A DNA stretch of 64,000 bases from Methylophaga nitratireducenticrescens. GTDB taxonomy: Bacteria; Pseudomonadota; Gammaproteobacteria; Nitrosococcales; Methylophagaceae. The position numbers and the translations under genes were made by a program. Of the stretch, positions 59,054 to 64,000 are shown in pieces. Position 1 is the first letter of the stretch. Each line of letters starts with the position of its first letter. The notes under the pieces are model-generated. The model saw only the letters and a list, made by a program, of their open reading frames with translations. It did not search any database and was not told the DNA's origin. Location of the stretch: assembly GCF_000260985.4 (NCBI RefSeq), contig NC_017857.3, positions 2,596,845 to 2,660,844 on the forward strand, read 5' to 3'.

Positions 59054-59338
59054 CTATTGTTTAGAAAAATACTCAGCTAACAAACGAATTTCAGTTTCGC
59101 TGTATGCCGCAGCATGATGTCGCATAACAAAAGACTCTCTTGCACCACTGGCAAAATCCTGCATCTGCTGAATAAAATAATCTTGCTCCAAACCTGCAAG
59201 TTTGGGCATTTCGCCTTTGCTGTGGCCATTGGTACCATGACACCCTGCGCAGGATGAAGCCAGTAAAGCCATATTTGGCTCAGCCTGAATCCAGGTCGAA
59301 GTCAGTAGTAATGCAAGATATATCAGCAGTCGTTTCAT
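59054..59338 (-). CDS. class I cytochrome c, resembling the FccA subunit of sulfide dehydrogenase
   Basis: 94-residue periplasmic monohaem cytochrome. The signal peptide is MKRLLIYLALLLTSTWIQA, the haem site SSCAGCHGTNGHS, and the likely distal Met lies in FVMRHHAAAYSETE. The pattern PKLAGLEQDYFIQQMQDFASGAR is like that of FccA-type and other small cytochromes that accept electrons from flavoproteins. An FccB-like flavoprotein gene lies about 22 kb away. ATG 59338 has AGGGG just upstream. It converges with mutM and is divergent from rluD. Confidence 0.85.
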   Translation of the reverse strand: MKRLLIYLALLLTSTWIQAEPNMALLASSCAGCHGTNGHSKGEMPKLAGLEQDYFIQQMQDFASGARESFVMRHHAAAYSETEIRLLAEYFSKQ

Positions 59339-59381
59339 AATTCCCCTTTCGCCCGTTTCACGGCGACGTATCAAGCTACGT

Positions 59382-59387
59382 TATAAT
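59382..59387 (+). promoter_or_regulatory. candidate -10 element of the rluD promoter
   Basis: A perfect TATAAT lies 29 bases before the rluD start, in the 77-base gap between divergent genes. I could not identify a good -35 hexamer at 17 bases, so it is uncertain. Confidence 0.35.
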
Positions 59388-59415
59388 ACGCAACCCATTT
59401 TATGCAAAGCCATTC

Positions 59416-60381
59416 ATGACCGAGATTATAAAACTAGATGCCATCATTCCCGAGTCATTAAGTGGCTTGCGTGTAGATCAGGCCTTGGCCCAGCTGTTCT
59501 CAGAATACTCCCGCGGCCAGCTCACCAAATGGATTAAAGCCGGCGATGTATTGGTCAATCAGAAAGTCTGTCGCCCTAAAGATGCGGTACGCACCGGCGA
59601 CCAGATTGAAATTGCCGCACAACAGATTATTCATGATGATAACTGGCAGGCGGAATCTATTGCCCTGGATATCATTTATGAAGATGACGATGTATTAATC
59701 ATCAATAAAGCAGCTGGCATGGTGGTGCATCCCGGTGCTGGCAACCAGAACGGCACAATGGTCAACGCGCTATTGGCGCATGCGCCGCAACTTATGCATA
59801 TTCCACGCGCAGGTATTGTGCATCGCATTGATAAAGACACTACCGGACTATTAATGGTCGCCAAAAGCTTGCAGGCGCATCATTCATTAATTAGTCAATT
59901 ACAGGAACGTACTGTTGTACGTGAATATCAGGCCATTGCCTGTGGTGTATTTACCGCAGGCGGTACAGTTGATGCACCAGTTGGTCGGCATCATATTGAT
60001 CGCAAACGCATGGCAGTGACACAAAACGGTAAACCTGCCGTGACACACTATCGGATTGAGGAGCGGTTTCGGGCGCACACCCATTTGCGTTGCAAACTGG
60101 AAACCGGACGCACTCACCAGATCCGTGTGCATATGGCGCATATTCGCCATCCTTTATTGGGCGATCCTTTATATGGTGGCCGGTTTAAAACACCAAAAGG
60201 CATGACTGACAGCTGTCTGGCTGCCTTGCAGAATACGCATCGTCAGGCTTTGCATGCCGGTTTACTGGGGTTTGATCATCCGACTACTAGAGAAGCGGTA
60301 AGCTGGCAGATTCCCTTACCGGATGATATGCAACGATTATTGGAACTGTTACGGATGGATGCAGCCAGCCATACTGATTAA
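59416..60381 (+). CDS. rluD: 23S rRNA pseudouridine synthase RluD
   Basis: Makes pseudouridines in helix 69 of 23S rRNA. 321 residues: N-terminal S4 domain (about 14-80, LRVDQALAQLFSEYSRGQLTKWIKAGDV) and RluA-type catalytic domain with the Asp in GIVHRIDKDTTGLLMVAKS, followed by KLETGRTHQIRVHMAHIRHPLLGDPLYGG. The length and full N-terminal domain favour RluD over RluA or RluC. Confidence 0.93.
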   Translation: MTEIIKLDAIIPESLSGLRVDQALAQLFSEYSRGQLTKWIKAGDVLVNQKVCRPKDAVRTGDQIEIAAQQIIHDDNWQAESIALDIIYEDDDVLIINKAAGMVVHPGAGNQNGTMVNALLAHAPQLMHIPRAGIVHRIDKDTTGLLMVAKSLQAHHSLISQLQERTVVREYQAIACGVFTAGGTVDAPVGRHHIDRKRMAVTQNGKPAVTHYRIEERFRAHTHLRCKLETGRTHQIRVHMAHIRHPLLGDPLYGGRFKTPKGMTDSCLAALQNTHRQALHAGLLGFDHPTTREAVSWQIPLPDDMQRLLELLRMDAASHTD

Positions 60382-60396
60382 CCAGAGGAAATAACT

Positions 60397-61590
60397 GTGA
60401 AGACACCAAACAATCTGCAGAACTTGGTAGAAGTATTTTTAGCCTTTCTCAAACTGGGTCTAACGGCGTTTGGCGGACCGATTGCTCACATTGGTTATTT
60501 CCGCACTGAATTTATCAGTAAACGCCAATGGCTTTCTGAACAGCAGTTTTCTCAGTTACTTGCTGTAACACAGTTCTTGCCTGGTCCGGCCAGCAGCCAG
60601 ATGGGCTTTTCAATTGGCTTGTTTCGCGGTGGCTGGCTTGGCGCCATTGCTGCTTTTATAGCGTTTACCCTGCCTTCTGCATTGCTGTTGTTTGCTTTTG
60701 CTGCCATTGCCCATCAGCTGGACAATGCTATCGGCATGGCCATTATTGATGGTCTGAAACTGGTGGCAGTGGCGGTGGTAGCCCAGGCCGTTATCAGTAT
60801 GGCGCAGAAACTGACGCCGGACTGGCAACGTATCTTGATAGCACTGCTCAGTTTTATCTTACTGTTGATTTTCAATCTGGCGATTATGCAAATTGCCGTG
60901 ATTATCCTGGGTGGTCTGGCAGGCTGGTTTTTATGTCGCCAGCAACAACTTTCAGCGGATTTCAGATTCCCGGTCAATTACGGCAAACAAACCGCATGGA
61001 TATTGTTTAGTTTGTTTATGTTGCTGCTTATTATCAGTCTGTTTGCAGGCAGTCAGCTTAATACCACTAATATGCTGGCCGGCTTTTATCAGGCCGGTGC
61101 ATTGGTATTTGGTGGTGGCCATGTTGTGTTGCCACTACTCGAACAGCAGACGGTTGCCACGGGGTGGCTCACCACCGATCAGTTTTTAACCGGTTATGGT
61201 GCTGCACAGGCCGTTCCAGGCCCGATGTTCACGCTGGCAACTTATCTCGGCGCTGAAATTCCCACACAGTTGCCTTCGGGCTGGAATGCCCTACTGGCTA
61301 CCCTCGCCATTTTTGTTCCGGGTTTTTTATTATTGCTGGCGATATTACCGCTTTGGCAGCAACTTGCTCATCTGCCTAATGCAGGTGCCGTTGTTGCCGG
61401 CATTAACGCAGCTGTAGTCGGTTTATTAGCCGCTGCTTTATACGATCCAATTTTCACTGAAGGCGTAAATCAGTGGCTGGATTTACTGATTGCCCTCGGC
61501 GGCTTTTTAATTATTTACGTGCTGAAGCGCTCGGCATTATGGACCGTACTGTTCTGTGTCACCGCATCAATCGTTGTCACTTTAGTCTAA
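60397..61590 (+). CDS. chrA: chromate transporter (ChrA family)
   Basis: Bidomain CHR membrane protein, 397 residues and about ten helices. The two homologous halves each open with the family motif: FLKLGLTAFGGPIAHIGYF and FYQAGALVFGGGHVVLPLL, with FLPGPASSQMGFSIG and AVPGPMFTLATYLG after them. It exports chromate, or another oxyanion, from the cytoplasm. The start is GTG 60397 with AGAGGAA before it. The stop overlaps the tail of the convergent oxidoreductase pseudogene by nine bases. Confidence 0.93.
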   Translation: MKTPNNLQNLVEVFLAFLKLGLTAFGGPIAHIGYFRTEFISKRQWLSEQQFSQLLAVTQFLPGPASSQMGFSIGLFRGGWLGAIAAFIAFTLPSALLLFAFAAIAHQLDNAIGMAIIDGLKLVAVAVVAQAVISMAQKLTPDWQRILIALLSFILLLIFNLAIMQIAVIILGGLAGWFLCRQQQLSADFRFPVNYGKQTAWILFSLFMLLLIISLFAGSQLNTTNMLAGFYQAGALVFGGGHVVLPLLEQQTVATGWLTTDQFLTGYGAAQAVPGPMFTLATYLGAEIPTQLPSGWNALLATLAIFVPGFLLLLAILPLWQQLAHLPNAGAVVAGINAAVVGLLAAALYDPIFTEGVNQWLDLLIALGGFLIIYVLKRSALWTVLFCVTASIVVTLV

Positions 61591-62735
61591 TCTGGAGAAA
61601 GAAAATAACTCGGCTAACGGGTGTTCGCGTTGTTCGATATTCGCTCTTAACAAGCCAGCACCAATCATGCTGTAGGTAATACCGTTTCCACCATAGGCCA
61701 TGGCAAACTGCACACGTTCACCATATTGGGCATGAGCACCAAAAAATGGCAAACCATCTTTCGTTTCAGCGAAGGTACCCGCCCAGGAAAATGTCGGGTT
61801 CATTGGTAGTTTGGGAAACAATTTTTCGACTTTCTTGGCCAGCGTCTGGGCTTTTTTATCTACCCGTTTATCCCGTTTTGCCGGGATATCAATATCATCG
61901 TCTTCCCCACACGTCCATCTCCCGTTGTTCTCATATACAGATAAGGTCTGGCAGATTCCCACATCATGGTTTTATTTAATTCGCCCAGTAACTCGGGATC
62001 TATCGGGTCGGTAATAAAGGCATAGCTGCTGCGATTTGACGCTACATTTTGTTTCAGTAATTTCTGACTGGCATAACCCGTTGCAATTACCACATGTTGA
62101 CAGTTAATTTTAAATCCAGATGTTGTGGTTAGAACCACCTGTTTGTCGGAAGGCTTCAAATCTTTTATTTCGGTTCGGTCATAAACGTGATGGCCACTAA
62201 TTTGCAGTCTGTCCAGAAGTTTATGCGCCAGCCGATAAGGATCAACTCGAGCAGCCAGTTTGCTAAGGATCGCCCCGGGCGATTTAAAACCATACAATTT
62301 TTTTATCGCATCCGATTCCAACCATTCAACATCAAATCCATGTTTTTGTCGTAACAGAAATTCCTCTTTGAGCGATTGTTTATCACGACTGCGACTGGCG
62401 TAATACAGACGTTCCTGCATTTCAAAATCGACATCACCGACAGTCTTAGCAAGTTTTTTAAGGTCATTAATTGCCTCTGCACATGCTCGATAAGTTTTTA
62501 ATGCATCCACCTCGCCATATAATTCTGCAAGCTCAGTCAGATGAGTATCAATTTCGTATTGCAGCATAGCCGTACTGGCAGCAGTGCTGCCCCAACCGAT
62601 ATCTCGCTGTTCTATAACCGCCACTGTATAGCCATTTGAACTGAGATCGTCAGCAATCAATGCTCCGCCGCCAATAATTGCTACATCACAGTCAATATCC
62701 TGATCCTGTGCAGGAAGGTTCGCATCAATCCATTT
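61582..62735 (-). pseudogene. decayed FAD-dependent oxidoreductase (DadA/glycine oxidase-like)
   Basis: Several lesions are visible. In frame, the recognisable protein begins KWIDANLPAQDQDIDCDVAIIGGG but is preceded directly by a TAG stop, so no start remains. The FAD-binding motif then runs GGGALIADDL, apparently lacking about three residues of the GxGxxG loop. Near 61905-61908 a run of C (G on the coding strand) is one base short. The frame therefore breaks after MRTTGDGR and resumes as GEDDDIDIPAKRD, ending with FSWAGTFAETKDGLPFFG and YGGNGITYSMIGAG. Homologues oxidise amines or amino acids. Confidence 0.85.
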
Positions 62736-62889
62736 CTAACCGCCTAGTAGGGATAACCGCTTTTCAGATCCATTTATTAATTCTTTATTTTAAAAATAAG
62801 GATTGAGCTTAGCTGAATTGATGGGATAAGTGGCTAACCTAGATTCAGAGGATTTTTAATTTGATATTGCAGATGAAACGGTTTTAAAT

Positions 62890-62908
62890 GATAATGATAA
62901 CCATTATC
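62890..62908 (+). promoter_or_regulatory. Fur box upstream of the ECF sigma gene
   Basis: GATAATGATAACCATTATC matches the 19-bp Fur consensus GATAATGATAATCATTATC at 18 of 19 positions. It lies about 31 bases before the ATG, where binding would overlap the promoter, so the gene should be turned off when iron is plentiful. Confidence 0.85.
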
Positions 62909-62939
62909 ATCAAGTCATTCTATTTTGGAGTGCAAACTC

Positions 62940-63458
62940 ATGGCAGCTATAAGCTCGACACTTGCAGAACAAATAGAGCAGCTCTACAAGGAACATCACA
63001 GCTGGTTATCAATTTTTATCCAACGACGCCTTGGATGCCCAGATGACACTGCAGACCTCATTCATGACACCTACCTGCGTATTCTGAGTAGCGGCAGGCT
63101 TCCCCCAAAACAGGATTCCAAACGTTTCTTAACTCACATCGCTAAAGGTCTACTAATCGATAATTATCGTCGGAAGCAGATTGAAACAGCCTATAAAGAG
63201 TATGTTCAACATCTTCCGGAAAACCATGCCCCTTCAGCTGAGTTTCATATGCAGATGATTGAGGCCCTCACAGCAATTGATACTTTGTTACATCAATTGC
63301 CAGCCAACGTTCGAGAAGCTTTACTTCTCAGACAATTAGACAATCTTAGCTATAAAGAAATTGCCATGCGTTTGAACGTCTCCATTTCCTCGGTGGAAAA
63401 ATATATTGCTAAAGCCTTGCAAGCTTGTATGGAAGCAACCCTCGAAGATCGTATTTAA
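62940..63458 (+). CDS. ECF sigma factor, FecI-like
   Basis: 172-residue sigma-70 family factor of the iron-starvation group. Region 2 has LGCPDDTADLIHDTYLRIL and region 4 has LPANVREALLLRQLDNLSYKEIAMRLNVSISSVEKYIAKAL. Such factors respond to a TonB-dependent receptor through a FecR anti-sigma protein and turn on siderophore uptake. No fecR follows in this window: the next gene is convergent. I chose ATG 62940, with GGAG nine bases upstream. A TTG five codons earlier would include that site. Confidence 0.93.
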   Translation: MAAISSTLAEQIEQLYKEHHSWLSIFIQRRLGCPDDTADLIHDTYLRILSSGRLPPKQDSKRFLTHIAKGLLIDNYRRKQIETAYKEYVQHLPENHAPSAEFHMQMIEALTAIDTLLHQLPANVREALLLRQLDNLSYKEIAMRLNVSISSVEKYIAKALQACMEATLEDRI

Positions 63459-63466
63459 TCGGATAT

Positions 63467-64000
<534 letters not shown>

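Overview
The window looks like a chromosomal segment of a free-living, aerobic, moderately low-GC gammaproteobacterium. The evidence is the mreBCD-mrdAB-mltB-rlpA-dacA-ybeD-lipBA block, gatCA divergent from mreB, an efp/epmA/epmB cluster, MocR next to ccoG, and many c-di-GMP proteins. Gene content and base usage would suit a marine methylotroph such as Methylophaga, but that genus is a guess: no rRNA or methylotrophy marker lies here. I see no tRNA, rRNA, CRISPR array or prophage.

Layout. 1-5.4 kb: a chemoreceptor and a PAS-GGDEF-EAL protein in one minus-strand unit. 5.4-9.6 kb: an EEP-family hydrolase, an SbtA-like permease, a CDF metal exporter, a broken DUF421 (YetF) gene and a cold-shock-domain membrane protein. 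9.6-14.6 kb: small housekeeping and hypothetical genes with several copies of a short inverted-repeat element, then gluQ. 14.6-29.7 kb: a diguanylate cyclase, copA, a GNAT-nitrilase fusion, ccoG with a MocR regulator, two periplasmic-sensor c-di-GMP proteins, thpR and yaaA. 29.9-34.4 kb: a TRAP permease pair and the EF-P modification cluster. 34.4-48.2 kb: a nearly continuous minus-strand block of citrate synthase, an FccB-like flavoprotein, lipoate synthesis, cell-wall and rod-shape genes ending at mreB. 48.3-53.0 kb: gatCA, an acetolactate synthase, a TlpA-like protein and rpmB-rpmG. 53.1-61.6 kb: an HDOD protein, a four-gene Gld-like ABC export set, mutM, a cytochrome c, rluD and chrA. 61.6-64 kb: a decayed FAD oxidoreductase, then a Fur-box/ECF-sigma/TonB iron-uptake locus running off the end.

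The least ordinary content is a family of short, gene-free elements (162-265 bp) with about 19-bp inverted ends (GGGYYTGTTGATCTTTCAT type), bounded by TA and rich in internal hairpins. One copy interrupts the yetF-like gene. One provides the only usable start codons of gluQ. One sits between the gatA stop codon and its terminator. Solo ends also occur, and two inward-facing ends bracket a two-gene segment. Other points worth checking are a probable ATT start for mreC, a terminator-shaped hairpin inside the epmA coding sequence, a terminator between mreB and mreC, an 18/19 Fur box, and a hexanucleotide tandem repeat encoding Pro-Glu in tonB.
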